Below, in pieces: positions 9,601-17,386 of a stretch of 64,000 nt of DNA. A program made the position numbers and the translations under genes. The notes beneath the pieces are model-generated. The model did no database searches and was not told the DNA's origin. It saw only the letters and a program-made list of their open reading frames with translations. Source of the DNA: Streptomyces spororaveus (GTDB taxonomy: Bacteria; Actinomycetota; Actinomycetes; Streptomycetales; Streptomycetaceae); assembly GCF_016755875.1 (NCBI RefSeq), contig NZ_BNED01000005.1:5656001-5720000 (forward strand). The letters are read 5' to 3'. Numbering within the stretch: the stretch's first letter is position 1; the number at the start of each line of letters is the position of its first letter.

Positions 9601-10789
9601 GGTGGCCGAGGTCACCTCGCTGGGCCTGGTCCAGATGACCCGCAAGCGGGTGGGCCAGGGTCTGCTGGAGTCCTTCTCCGAGACCTGCGTCCACTGCAAC
9701 GGGCGCGGTGTCATCGTCCACATGGAGACCCCGACCGTGATCGGCGGCGGTGGCAACGGCAAGCGCTCCAAGCGCCGCGGTGGCCGCGCCGAGTTCGACC
9801 AGCACGACCACGAGGTCGAGACGGTCGAGTCCGTCGACAACGGCGTCTTCGAGTCCGAGGCCGAGGTGGCCGCCGAGGCCGCCGCGCCGCGTGCCCTGCC
9901 CGAGCCGGAGTTCGTCGCGGACGAGGAGCTCTACAGCAGCCCGGCCGAGGCCGAGGCCGCCGCGGGCATCAGCGGTCGCCGCAACCGGCGCCGTGCCACC
10001 CGCAAGGCCACCGCTCCGGCGGGTGCCCCGCGCGGTGCGGTCGCTCCGGCGCAGGCCCCGGCCCCCGTGGCCGAGGTCGTCGCCGAGCCGGTGACCGAGC
10101 CGGCCGACACCGTCCTGGAGCCGGCCGCCGAGGTCGTCGCCGAAGCCGTGGAGGCCTCGGACGTCGTCGCGGAGGTCGTGGCCGAGGCCGTGACCGAGGA
10201 CGCCGCGCCGAAGGGCCGTACCCGTCGCCGCGCGACCCGTAAGGCCACCGCCCCGGCGGGCGCCCCGGCCCCCGCGGCCGAGGTGGTCCCGGAGCCGGCG
10301 CCGGAGCCGGTCGTCGTGCCGGAGCCCGAGCCGGTCGTCGAGGCCGAGGCCGAGCCCGAGCCCGTGGCCGTCGCCGAGGTCGAGGAGGCGCCCGTCGTGG
10401 AGGCCGCTCCGGCCCGTCCGCGCCGCCGTGCCACCCGCAAGGCCACCGCACCCGCCGGTTCCCCGGCAGGCGCGGCCGAGGCCGCCGTGGTGGTCGTCGA
10501 GGCCCCTGCGGCCGAGGTCCCGGCAGCCGAGACCCCGGCCCCCGAGGCCGAGGAGGCCGCACCGGTCGCCGAGGAGGCCGCCCCGGCCAAGAAGGCCGCC
10601 CGGAAGGCCCCGGCCAAGAAGGCGACCGCGGCGAAGAAGGCTCCGGCCAAGAAGGCGGCGGCCGCCAAGAAGACCGTGGCCAAGAAGGCGGCCACGACCA
10701 AGAAGACCGCGGTGAAGCGGGCGACGAAGAAGACCGCGGCGGCGGAGCAGCAGACGCCTCCGTCCGTCTCGGCTCCGACCGAAGCCTGA
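6686..10789 (+). CDS. rne: RNase E/G family endoribonuclease, large form
   Basis: A 1367-residue single-strand-specific endoribonuclease that acts in mRNA decay and rRNA/tRNA processing. Residues 1-560 are a low-complexity Ala/Pro/Glu arm carrying repeated RARRRATRAV basic motifs and three 48-residue repeats, then acidic and Arg-rich patches. The S1 domain (about 615-690, around SYVGNVYLGKVQNVL) and the catalytic DNase-I-like region (DVNTGKFTG and VIDFIDM near 900-950) are intact. The Zn-link is CVHCNGRG near residue 1002. A second disordered arm follows, ending in a histone-H1-like Lys/Ala tail. ATG 6686 has GGGAG 11 nt upstream; the frame is open from 6563, but upstream codons look non-coding. 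As in Streptomyces RNase ES, the core sits between two scaffold-like arms. Confidence 0.95.
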   Translation: MLNNENDTTPAGSADSGSPSDNLPPRRRRRAASRPAGPPGGAVAETAPVTEAAPAAPAEEAAPAAAPARPRRRATRAVAAPATPAAEAVVVDAPAAEPVAAPVAAAVAEEPAAPAPRARRRATRAVTAPAAEAAAAAEAAAPVVEEEAPAAPAPRARRRATRAVAAPAAEAVEAAAVVEAPAAAAEAAAPVVEEEAPAAPAPRARRRATRAVAAPAAEAVEAAAVVEAPAAAAEAAAPVVEEEAPAAPAPRARRRATRAVAAPAAEAVAEAPAAEPAPVVEEAPRATRAVTVADAVDSPKRGGRRRATRSSAPAAAPQPVAESAEPAAPARARRAARPAVAVFQAPVFAEPMFQTPETAAMAAAAARAAAPAEEVEEEETELEAEVTAAPVAQPAGRRRRRGRGAAESAPVAEPAQSAPVSLPEVLAEEEPEAEAAELDEESAEFEEGDESGERPSRRRRRGGRRRRRGESADLDESAEEEAEAAEQDAAEQDAEEEEDEESDEALGSSSSRRRRRRRRRSGEGSAEAAEAGDEDGVRTVVKVREPRPAREKAESSDEVQSIKGSTRLEAKKQRRREGREQGRRRVPIITEAEFLARREAVERVMVVRQAGERTQIGVLEDNVLVEHYVNKEEATSYVGNVYLGKVQNVLPSMEAAFIDIGKGRNAVLYAGEVNFEALGMANGPRRIESALKSGQSVLVQVTKDPIGHKGARLTSQVSLPGRYLVYVPEGSMTGISRKLPDTERARLKTILKKIVPEDAGVIVRTAAEGASEDELRRDVERLQAQWEDIQKKSKQISTSSPSLLYGEPDMTVRVVRDIFNEDFSKVIVSGDGAWETIHGYVNHVAPDLADRLSRWTSEVDVFATYRIDEQLAKALDRKVWLPSGGSLVIDKTEAMIVIDVNTGKFTGQGGNLEETVTRNNLEAAEEIVRQLRLRDLGGIVVIDFIDMVLESNRDLVLRRMLECLGRDRTKHQVAEVTSLGLVQMTRKRVGQGLLESFSETCVHCNGRGVIVHMETPTVIGGGGNGKRSKRRGGRAEFDQHDHEVETVESVDNGVFESEAEVAAEAAAPRALPEPEFVADEELYSSPAEAEAAAGISGRRNRRRATRKATAPAGAPRGAVAPAQAPAPVAEVVAEPVTEPADTVLEPAAEVVAEAVEASDVVAEVVAEAVTEDAAPKGRTRRRATRKATAPAGAPAPAAEVVPEPAPEPVVVPEPEPVVEAEAEPEPVAVAEVEEAPVVEAAPARPRRRATRKATAPAGSPAGAAEAAVVVVEAPAAEVPAAETPAPEAEEAAPVAEEAAPAKKAARKAPAKKATAAKKAPAKKAAAAKKTVAKKAATTKKTAVKRATKKTAAAEQQTPPSVSAPTEA
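7097..7490 (+). repeat. Three tandem 144-bp repeats inside rne
   Basis: Near-identical units begin at 7097, 7241 and 7385 (each starting gaggctgccgcgcccgtggt), an exact 144-bp period. Each encodes 48 residues made of PVVEEEAPAAPAP, RARRRATRAV and an Ala-rich spacer. The high nucleotide identity points to recent duplication or ongoing gene conversion. Confidence 0.9.
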
Positions 10790-10809
10790 TCCACCGCTGA
10801 GTGACACAG

Positions 10810-10847
10810 CGGCCGTGGGCCCCGCCGAGCGGCGGGGCCCACGGCCG
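10810..10847 (+). terminator. Terminator after rne
   Basis: Perfect 17-bp stem (CGGCCGTGGGCCCCGCC and its complement) with loop GAGC, starting 21 bp after the rne stop. There is no U-run, as is usual for strong Streptomyces hairpins. Confidence 0.85.
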
Positions 10848-10984
10848 TAGGGGCCCGGTTTGACCCTCCGGAACCGGGCCCGTAACCTAGACCGTCGGCA
10901 TGCTTGGACGATTGACGTCCGGTGTGTGCCGCGCTCCTGAGCACCTTCCTCACGTTCTGTACGCGCAAGCGTCGTTCGAGAGAG

Positions 10985-11045
10985 GCCGCTCGTCCAATCC
11001 GGATCGGTGCGGTTCCGCCTTCTTGGCGGGGCTTGCCTGAGCGGC
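10985..11045 (+). promoter_or_regulatory. Structured leader upstream of rplU
   Basis: The 240 bp between the rne terminator and rplU contains a long-range pairing GCCGCTC (10985-10991) with GAGCGGC (11039-11045). It encloses an inner CCGCC/GGCGG hairpin with loop TTCTT (11015-11029). Ribosomal protein L21 operons in Firmicutes have an autoregulatory leader; an analogous actinobacterial leader is only a suggestion here. Confidence 0.35.
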
Positions 11046-11086
11046 TGGCTTCAGGAGCATCCGTCCCGAGTGAGAGAGAGATCCGC

Positions 11087-11407
11087 GTGTACGCCATCGT
11101 GCGCAGCGGTGGTCGCCAGCACAAGGTTGCTGTCGGCGACATCGTTGAGGTTGACAAGATTTCCACTGCCAAGGTTGGCGACACGGTCGAGCTCTCGACC
11201 CTGCTCGTTGTCGACGGCGAAGCCGTGACCAGCGACCCGTGGGTCCTGGCCGGTATCAAGGTCACGGCCGAGGTCGTGGACCACCACAAGGGCGCCAAGA
11301 TCGACATCCTGCGCTACAAGAACAAGACCGGCTACCGCCGTCGCCAGGGTCACCGCCAGCAGTACACGGCGATCAAGGTCACCGGTATCCCCGCGGCTGC
11401 GAAGTAA
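11087..11407 (+). CDS. rplU: 50S ribosomal protein L21
   Basis: A 106-residue ribosomal protein of the large subunit that binds 23S rRNA. The N-terminus [14 protein letters not shown] and the C-terminal [14 protein letters not shown] segment are characteristic, and the length is normal. The start is GTG 11087 behind a GAGAGAGAG purine run (11072-11080); the frame is open further upstream to 10922, but that extension lies in the structured leader. It is followed 13 bp later by rpmA, the standard rplU-rpmA-obg order. Confidence 0.96.
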   Translation: MYAIVRSGGRQHKVAVGDIVEVDKISTAKVGDTVELSTLLVVDGEAVTSDPWVLAGIKVTAEVVDHHKGAKIDILRYKNKTGYRRRQGHRQQYTAIKVTGIPAAAK

Positions 11408-11420
11408 GAGGGACTGAGAC

Positions 11421-11675
11421 ATGGCACACAAGAAGGGCGCATCGTCCACCCGGAACGGGCGCGACTCCAATGCCCAGCGGCTCGGCGTGAAGCGCTTCGG
11501 CGGTCAGGTCGTTTCCGCTGGTGAGATCCTCGTCCGCCAGCGCGGCACCCACTTCCACCCGGGCTCGGGTGTCGGTCGTGGTGGCGACGACACGCTGTTC
11601 GCGCTGCAGGCCGGTTCGGTCCAGTTCGGCACGCACCGTGGCCGCAAGGTCGTCAACATCGTTCCGGCCGCCTGA
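11421..11675 (+). CDS. rpmA: 50S ribosomal protein L27
   Basis: An 84-residue ribosomal protein whose N-terminus reaches toward the peptidyl-transferase centre. The sequence [24 protein letters not shown] is typical of L27 without the cleavable N-terminal extension of Firmicutes. Internal family motifs [15 protein letters not shown] and [11 protein letters not shown] are present. It is translated from ATG 11421 behind GAGGGAC and probably cotranscribed with rplU. A strong hairpin follows. Confidence 0.97.
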   Translation: MAHKKGASSTRNGRDSNAQRLGVKRFGGQVVSAGEILVRQRGTHFHPGSGVGRGGDDTLFALQAGSVQFGTHRGRKVVNIVPAA

Positions 11676-11710
11676 TCCAGCTTCGGCTGATCGAGCGTTC
11701 GTAACTTCCC

Positions 11711-11763
11711 GAGGGCGGATCTCAGCTCTTCCCGGCGCAAGCCGGGAAGAGAGGTCCGCCCTC
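11711..11763 (+). terminator. Terminator after rpmA
   Basis: Long inverted repeat beginning GAGGGCGGA and ending TCCGCCCTC, with an inner CTCTTCCCGGC/GCCGGGAAGAG stem, 36 bp after the rpmA stop. It implies that obg also needs its own promoter or some read-through. Confidence 0.8.
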
Positions 11764-11853
11764 GGCGCGTTGTCATACAGACGACGTTTTAATGGGCAGG
11801 GGTAGTAATACGGCCTGCCCGGGACATTCCCGTATGTATCTGGAGGAACACCC

Positions 11854-13299
11854 ATGACCACCTTCGTGGACCGCGTCGAGCTGCACGTCGCCGCGGGTAA
11901 CGGGGGCCACGGCTGCGCCTCCGTTCACCGGGAGAAGTTCAAGCCGCTCGGCGGGCCCGACGGCGGCAACGGCGGCCGTGGCGGCGACGTCATCCTGGTG
12001 GTGGAGCAGGCGATCACCACCCTGCTGGACTACCACCACAGCCCCCACCGCAAGGCCACCAACGGCCAGCCGGGCGCCGGCGACAACCGCTCCGGCAAGG
12101 ACGGCCAGGACCTGATCCTGCCCGTGCCGGACGGCACCGTCGTCCTCGACAAGGAGGGCAACGTCCTCGCCGACCTCGTCGGCCAGGGCACCACCTACGT
12201 CGCCGCCGAGGGCGGCCGCGGCGGTCTCGGCAACGCCGCGCTCTCCTCCGCCCGCCGCAAGGCGCCCGGCTTCGCGCTCCTCGGTGTCCCCGGCACGACC
12301 GGTGACATCGTCCTGGAGCTCAAGACCGTCGCCGACGTGGCGCTGGTCGGCTTCCCGAGCGCCGGCAAGTCCTCGCTGATCTCGGTGCTCTCCTCCGCCA
12401 AGCCGAAGATCGCGGACTACCCCTTCACCACCCTCGTCCCGAACCTGGGCGTCGTCACGGCCGGCTCGACGGTCTACACGATCGCCGACGTCCCGGGCCT
12501 GATCCCCGGCGCCAGCCAGGGCCGTGGCCTGGGCCTGGAGTTCCTGCGCCACGTCGAGCGCTGCTCGGTGCTGGTGCACGTCCTGGACACCGCCACGCTG
12601 GAGTCCGACCGCGACCCGATCGCCGACCTCGACCTCATCGAGGAGGAGCTCAAGCTCTACGGCGGCGGCCTGGAGAAGCGTCCGCGCCTCGTCGTCCTCA
12701 ACAAGGTCGACATCCCGGACGGCCAAGTGCTCGCCGACATGGTCCGCCCGGACCTGGAGGCCCGCGGCTACAAGGTCTTCGAGGTCTCCGCGGTCGCCCG
12801 CACGGGTCTCAAGGAGCTCTCCTACTTCCTCGCCGAGGGCATCGCCAAGGCCCGCGCCCGCAAGCCGAAGGAGGAGGCGACCCGTATCGTCATCCGTCCG
12901 AAGGCCGTGGACGACGCCGGCTTCACCGTCACCTACGACGAGGCCGAGGACGTCTACCTGGTGCGCGGCGAGAAGCCCGAGCGCTGGGTCCGCCAGACCG
13001 ACTTCAACAACGACGAGGCCGTCGGCTACCTCGCGGACCGGCTCAACCGCCTCGGTGTCGAGGACGCGCTCAAGAAGGCCGGCGCCCGCGCCGGTGACGG
13101 CGTGGCCATCGGCTCCGACGAGAACTCCGTCGTCTTCGACTGGGAGCCGACCATGATGGCCGGCGCCGAGATGCTGGGCCGCCGCGGCGAGGACCACCGC
13201 CTGGACGCTCCGCGCCCGGCCACCACGCGCCGCAAGGAGAAGGACGCCAAGCGCGGGGACGCGGCGCAGCAGGAGTACGACGAATTCAAGCCGTTCTGA
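11854..13299 (+). CDS. obgE: Obg family GTPase
   Basis: A 481-residue ribosome-associated GTPase involved in 50S assembly and, in Streptomyces, linked to the onset of aerial growth. The Obg glycine-rich domain (residues 1 to about 160) carries repeated GGxGGxGG motifs. The G domain has Walker [10 protein letters not shown] near 166, the G3 region [10 protein letters not shown] and NKVD. The C-terminal OCT domain is about 345-430, followed by a charged tail. A strong GGAGG precedes ATG 11854. A 7-bp hairpin GGGCAGG/CCTGCCC lies in the leader at 11794-11820. Confidence 0.96.
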   Translation: MTTFVDRVELHVAAGNGGHGCASVHREKFKPLGGPDGGNGGRGGDVILVVEQAITTLLDYHHSPHRKATNGQPGAGDNRSGKDGQDLILPVPDGTVVLDKEGNVLADLVGQGTTYVAAEGGRGGLGNAALSSARRKAPGFALLGVPGTTGDIVLELKTVADVALVGFPSAGKSSLISVLSSAKPKIADYPFTTLVPNLGVVTAGSTVYTIADVPGLIPGASQGRGLGLEFLRHVERCSVLVHVLDTATLESDRDPIADLDLIEEELKLYGGGLEKRPRLVVLNKVDIPDGQVLADMVRPDLEARGYKVFEVSAVARTGLKELSYFLAEGIAKARARKPKEEATRIVIRPKAVDDAGFTVTYDEAEDVYLVRGEKPERWVRQTDFNNDEAVGYLADRLNRLGVEDALKKAGARAGDGVAIGSDENSVVFDWEPTMMAGAEMLGRRGEDHRLDAPRPATTRRKEKDAKRGDAAQQEYDEFKPF

Positions 13300-13369
13300 G
13301 CCCCTCCCGAGGGACTTGTGCCCGGGAGGTTTGAAGGCGCCTTTACGTCGGTCGCCTAGGATCTTCCGG

Positions 13370-14986
13370 GTGAACAGCAGCAAGCTACCCACCGTTTCCG
13401 TCGTGGTCATCGCGTACAACGACGCCGGGCTCGTGGGCGAGGCCGTTTCCTCGGCCCTCGCCCAGGGCCCGGTGGTCTCCGAGGTCATCGCGGTGAACGA
13501 CGCCTCGTCCGACGGCACCGCGCAGGTGCTGGACGAGCTGGCAGCCGTGCACCCCCGCCTCAAGGTCGTGCACCGGACGGAGAACAGCGGGGGGTGCGGC
13601 ACCCCCCGCAACGACGGGATCGCGGCTGCTTCCGGCCGGTACGTCCTTTTCCTCGACAGCGACGACATCCTGCCGCCGGGTGCCGCGGACGCCCTGGTGC
13701 GCACCGCCGAGGAGCACCGCGCCCCGGTCACCGTCGGCGCCGCGGTCCGGCGCGAGCTGCCCCAGCACCACGACGTCCCGTGGATGCCCGGACTCCACAC
13801 ACCGGGCGAGGTGATCGAGCGGCCGGTGGACCGGCCCGACCTCGTCCGCGACACCCTCTGCGTCAACAAGCTGTACGAGCGCGCCTTCCTCCAGGAGCAC
13901 GGCCTGCGCTTCCCCGACGGCCGGTTCATCTACGAGGACTTCGTCTTCACCGCCCGCGTGCTCGCCGCGGCCCCCCGCATCGCCGTCACCGGCGACCTCG
14001 TCTACGTCTGGCACGTGCGCCGCAGCGCCGCCCAGGTGTCGATCTCCCTGGACCGCAAGGACGTCGGGAACTGGCGCTCGCGCATCGAGGCCCACCGCAC
14101 GGCCGCCGGGATCCTCGCGGACGCCTCCCCGCTCCTGGCCAGCGCCTGCCGGGTGAAGTTCCTGGAGTACGACCTGCGCATGTACCTGCGCGAGCTCGGC
14201 CGGGACCCCGAGTACCAGGCCGCCTGGTGGACCCTGACCCGCGCGTACGTGGACACCTTCCCCGAGGCGGACATCGAGTCGGCCGCGGCCCACGCCCGCT
14301 GGATCGTTTCCGTGCTGCGCGCCACCGCGACCCCGCCCGCCGACATCGAGCGGCTCACCCGGCTGGCCGCCGAACCGCCGCGGCTGCTGCCCCCGTACGC
14401 GACCGGTCCCACCGGAACTCCCGTGTGGAGCGAGGACCTCCCGGTCGAGCTGGCCGGCCTGCCCGGGCTGCCGGTCGGCGAGCTGCCCGTCACCGTCGAC
14501 GCCGAACCGGCGGGCCGCGCCGCCGTCCGGATCCGCCTGCACGACCTGTACGGGCGCCTCGCCGAGGCCGGGCCGGTCACCGCCCAGCTGAGCTTCCTGC
14601 CCCGTGCGGGCGGCGAGGCGGTCCTCGCACAGCCGGTCGAGCTGCAGCCCGACGCCGGCGGGGGCTGGGTCGCCGTACTGCCGTTCCGCCTCGCCGACCT
14701 GGCCGTCACGGGCCGTCGCCAGGGGCTGCGCAGGATGCAGGCGTGGAACGTCGGGGTGGGCGTGCGCTGCGCCGACGGGAGCTCGGTGTTCACCTCCTTG
14801 CGCCCCCGGGGCCGACTCCTTCGCCGTCGGGCCCTGCCCAGCAGCCGGTACGGTGTGCTGCTGGCGCAGCCCTACCGGACGGGGGCCGGCGCCCTCGCGC
14901 TGCGCCTCGCGCCCGGCGCCGAGGGCGCTCTCTACCTCGTACGAAACCGCCTCCACCGGGCCCGGGCGGGCCGTGGGGCGGGCTGA
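13370..14986 (+). CDS. Family 2 glycosyltransferase
   Basis: A 538-residue GT-A type inverting glycosyltransferase, probably adding sugars to a cell-surface polymer. The N-terminal GT2 domain shows VSVVVIAYND, a VNDASSDGT nucleotide-binding turn, ENSGGCGTPRN and the metal-binding LDSDD. A helical region and an Ig-like beta domain (about 360-500) follow. It is clearly paralogous to the N-terminal half of the large protein at 17383-20262, which shares ENSGGCGxPRN, LDSDD and the YED region in the same order. The start is GTG 13370 with AGGA 8 nt upstream. The acceptor is unknown; context suggests a wall glycopolymer. Confidence 0.85.
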   Translation: MNSSKLPTVSVVVIAYNDAGLVGEAVSSALAQGPVVSEVIAVNDASSDGTAQVLDELAAVHPRLKVVHRTENSGGCGTPRNDGIAAASGRYVLFLDSDDILPPGAADALVRTAEEHRAPVTVGAAVRRELPQHHDVPWMPGLHTPGEVIERPVDRPDLVRDTLCVNKLYERAFLQEHGLRFPDGRFIYEDFVFTARVLAAAPRIAVTGDLVYVWHVRRSAAQVSISLDRKDVGNWRSRIEAHRTAAGILADASPLLASACRVKFLEYDLRMYLRELGRDPEYQAAWWTLTRAYVDTFPEADIESAAAHARWIVSVLRATATPPADIERLTRLAAEPPRLLPPYATGPTGTPVWSEDLPVELAGLPGLPVGELPVTVDAEPAGRAAVRIRLHDLYGRLAEAGPVTAQLSFLPRAGGEAVLAQPVELQPDAGGGWVAVLPFRLADLAVTGRRQGLRRMQAWNVGVGVRCADGSSVFTSLRPRGRLLRRRALPSSRYGVLLAQPYRTGAGALALRLAPGAEGALYLVRNRLHRARAGRGAG

Positions 14987-15113
14987 CGGCCAGGACGGCC
15001 CGGCCACAGGCCAGGCCACAGGCCTCGGAGACGGGCCCCGGAGACATGCCCGGAGGAAGGCCCACACCACTGTGCTCTTCACTTCGAAGTCGGACAGGAC
15101 CAAGGAGATACAC

Positions 15114-16127
15114 ATGACGTTTCTGATCACCGGTGGCGCCGGATACATCGGCGCGCACGTCGTCCGCGCGATGCAGCTCGCGGGGGAGCAGGTCGTCGTC
15201 TTCGACGACCTCTCCACGGGCAACGAGGACCGCGTACCGGAGGGCGTCCCGCTGGTGGTCGGCTCCGTCCTCGACCGGCTGGCCCTGGAGGAGGTCATCC
15301 GCAAGCACAAGATCACCGGCGTGGTGCACCTCGCGGGCAAGAAGCAGGTCGGCGAGTCCGTCGAGAAGCCGATGTACTACTACCACGAGAACGTGCAGGG
15401 CCTCGCCGTCCTGCTGCAGGCCGTGGCCGACGCGGGCATCCGCAACTTCCTCTTCTCCTCCTCCGCCTCCGTCTACGGCATGCCCGACGTGGACCTGGTC
15501 ACCGAGGACACCCCGTGCGCGCCGCTGAGCCCCTACGGCGAGACCAAGCTGGCCGGAGAGTGGCTGGTGCGCGCCGCGGGCAGGGCGCACGGCATCTCCA
15601 CCGCCTGCCTGCGCTACTTCAACGTGGCGGGCGCCGCGACCCCCGAGCTCGCCGACACCGGCGTCTTCAACCTGGTCCCGATGGTCTTCGAGCGCTACGA
15701 CGCCGGCCAGGGCGCCAAGATCTTCGGTGACGACTACCCGACCCCGGACGGCACCTGCATCCGCGACTACATCCACGTCGAGGACCTCGCGGAGGCCCAC
15801 GTGGCGGCCGCCCGCAAGCTCGCCGAGTGGGCCGCGGCCGGCGACTACAAGGACCTCACCGTCAACATCGGGCGCGGCGAGGGCGTCTCCGTGGCCGAGA
15901 TGGTCGAGCTCCTGAACAAGAACACCGGGCACGACATCGCCCCCGTGATCAGCCCGCGGCGTGCCGGCGACCCGGCGAAGGTCGTGGCCTCGGCCGACAA
16001 GATCACCGGGGAGCTGGGCTGGAAGGCCCGCCACGACGTCCGTGAGATGGTCGTCTCCGCCTGGGCGGGCTGGGAGGCCAACAAGGTGGCCCGCAAGGAC
16101 GCCCACCGGGACGTCCACAAGGCCTGA
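15114..16127 (+). CDS. galE: UDP-glucose 4-epimerase
   Basis: A 337-residue short-chain dehydrogenase-type epimerase interconverting UDP-glucose and UDP-galactose. The NAD-binding GGAGYIG lies at residues 7-13. The catalytic Ser is in SSSASVYG and the Tyr/Lys pair in YGETK. The substrate-site RYFNVAGA and the RAGDPAKVVAS segment are in place, and the length is normal. The start is ATG 15114 with AAGGAG 7 nt upstream. Its position among glycosyltransferases suggests supply of UDP-galactose for a surface polymer rather than a Leloir catabolic role. Confidence 0.9.
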   Translation: MTFLITGGAGYIGAHVVRAMQLAGEQVVVFDDLSTGNEDRVPEGVPLVVGSVLDRLALEEVIRKHKITGVVHLAGKKQVGESVEKPMYYYHENVQGLAVLLQAVADAGIRNFLFSSSASVYGMPDVDLVTEDTPCAPLSPYGETKLAGEWLVRAAGRAHGISTACLRYFNVAGAATPELADTGVFNLVPMVFERYDAGQGAKIFGDDYPTPDGTCIRDYIHVEDLAEAHVAAARKLAEWAAAGDYKDLTVNIGRGEGVSVAEMVELLNKNTGHDIAPVISPRRAGDPAKVVASADKITGELGWKARHDVREMVVSAWAGWEANKVARKDAHRDVHKA

Positions 16128-16146
16128 GCGGCCGGACCGCAGCCAC

Positions 16147-16196
16147 CACATGAGGCAGCCCGCCCCGGACGCGTCCGGGGCGGGCTGCCTCATGTG
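16147..16196. terminator. Bidirectional terminator between galE and the GT4 gene
   Basis: Perfect 23-bp inverted repeat (starting CACATGAGGCAGCCCGCC) with a 4-nt CGCG loop, between two convergent genes. Confidence 0.9.
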
Positions 16197-16213
16197 TGCC
16201 GTGGAAGGCGCGG

Positions 16214-17386
16214 TCAGCGCTCCAGGAAGGAGAACAGCTCTTCCCACCGGTCGGTGATCTCGGGGCTGGAGTAACGCCGCACCGAGTGGAAGGCGTTGTC
16301 CCCGAGCCGGTCGCGCAGCTCACGGTCGGCGATCAGCGTGCGCAGGTGCCCGGCCAGTTCCATCGTGTTTCCCAGCCGGGCCAGCAGCCCGTCCTCGCCG
16401 TGCTCGACGATCTCCCGTACGCCCGGCGCGCAGTCGAAGGCGGCCGCCGGCACGCCCGCCGCCATCGCCTCCAGCAGCGTGATCGGGAAGCCCTCGGCCC
16501 GTGAGGCCTGGGCGAAGACCGAGGCTCCGCGCAGCGCGCCCAGCACGTCGTCGGTGCTGCCCATCCACTCCACGGAGTCGTCCAGGCCCAGCGAGGTGCA
16601 GTGCGCCCTCAGCGTCTCCTCCTCGGCGCCCGCCCCGTAGATCCGCAGGGTCCAGTCGGGGTGGTGCGGCGCGACGTCCGCCCAGGTGTCGAGCAGCAGG
16701 TCGACGCCCTTCTCGAAGGCGAGGCGCCCGACGCACGCCACGACCTTCTCCGTCCGCGGCGCGGGGGAGTCGGGCATGAAGGGCAGCGGGTTCGGCATGC
16801 TGCCCACGTTCTCCATGCCCGCCCGGATCCACAGGTCCGCGTCCTCGGCGGTCAGCACCAGCAGCCGGTCGACCTGCGGGTAGAAGCGGCGGACCCGCTC
16901 CCCGCGCGTGGACTTCTGGCTGGCCTCGAACGACTCGTGGCTCATCCCGATGACGGTGAGCCCCTTGGTGTCGGCGAGCGCCACCCACTCCATGGCCCAG
17001 ACCTGGGTGACGATGACGACACCGCCCGGACGGGCCGCCCGCAGCAGCTCGCTCAGCTGCTCGGCCTTGACCCGCATCTGGGCCCGCCGGGCCGCCTGAC
17101 GGCGCCGCTCGGGTGCGTTCAGCCGGCCCTTGATCCCGCGCAGCCGGCGGGCCGACGGCGGGTGGGTGTCGTACAGCGTGGTCATCTCGTACGGCAGGCC
17201 CCGCGGCAGCTTCTGCCGGATGTCGTCGGCGACCGGGGCGACGCCCACGATGTGCACCCGGTGGCCGCGGTCGGTGAACTGCCGGGCCATCTGGTGCGAC
17301 CAGGTGGTCACACCGCCGATCTCGTCGACGTTGTTGGAGACGATGAAGATGTCACGGCCGCCCGGGGTGGCGGTCTGCTGGCTCAC
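16214..17386 (-). CDS. Family 4 glycosyltransferase
   Basis: A 390-residue GT-B fold retaining glycosyltransferase. The N-terminus has the EIGGVTTW acceptor-domain motif, and the C-terminal nucleotide-sugar domain has the Ex7E signature (EGFPITLLE) and a GxxxFxxGxD-like segment (GRLAFEKGVD). It starts with GTG 17386, whose GTGA overlaps the stop of the upstream gene by 4 nt, so the two are translationally coupled. Its donor and acceptor are unknown. The link to a TagF-like fusion points to teichoic-acid-like or polydiglycosylphosphate-type wall polymer synthesis. Confidence 0.87.
   Translation of the reverse strand: MSQQTATPGGRDIFIVSNNVDEIGGVTTWSHQMARQFTDRGHRVHIVGVAPVADDIRQKLPRGLPYEMTTLYDTHPPSARRLRGIKGRLNAPERRRQAARRAQMRVKAEQLSELLRAARPGGVVIVTQVWAMEWVALADTKGLTVIGMSHESFEASQKSTRGERVRRFYPQVDRLLVLTAEDADLWIRAGMENVGSMPNPLPFMPDSPAPRTEKVVACVGRLAFEKGVDLLLDTWADVAPHHPDWTLRIYGAGAEEETLRAHCTSLGLDDSVEWMGSTDDVLGALRGASVFAQASRAEGFPITLLEAMAAGVPAAAFDCAPGVREIVEHGEDGLLARLGNTMELAGHLRTLIADRELRDRLGDNAFHSVRRYSSPEITDRWEELFSFLER

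Noticed and set aside
6644-10807. A 1387-codon open frame antisense to rne
   Set aside because: Its Gly/Leu/Arg-rich composition is a mirror of the rne repeats, with no recognisable domain.
13316-13369. Earlier start for the GT2 gene
   Set aside because: No ribosome binding site at 13316 and atypical codons; GTG 13370 has AGGA and the GT2 domain begins immediately after it.
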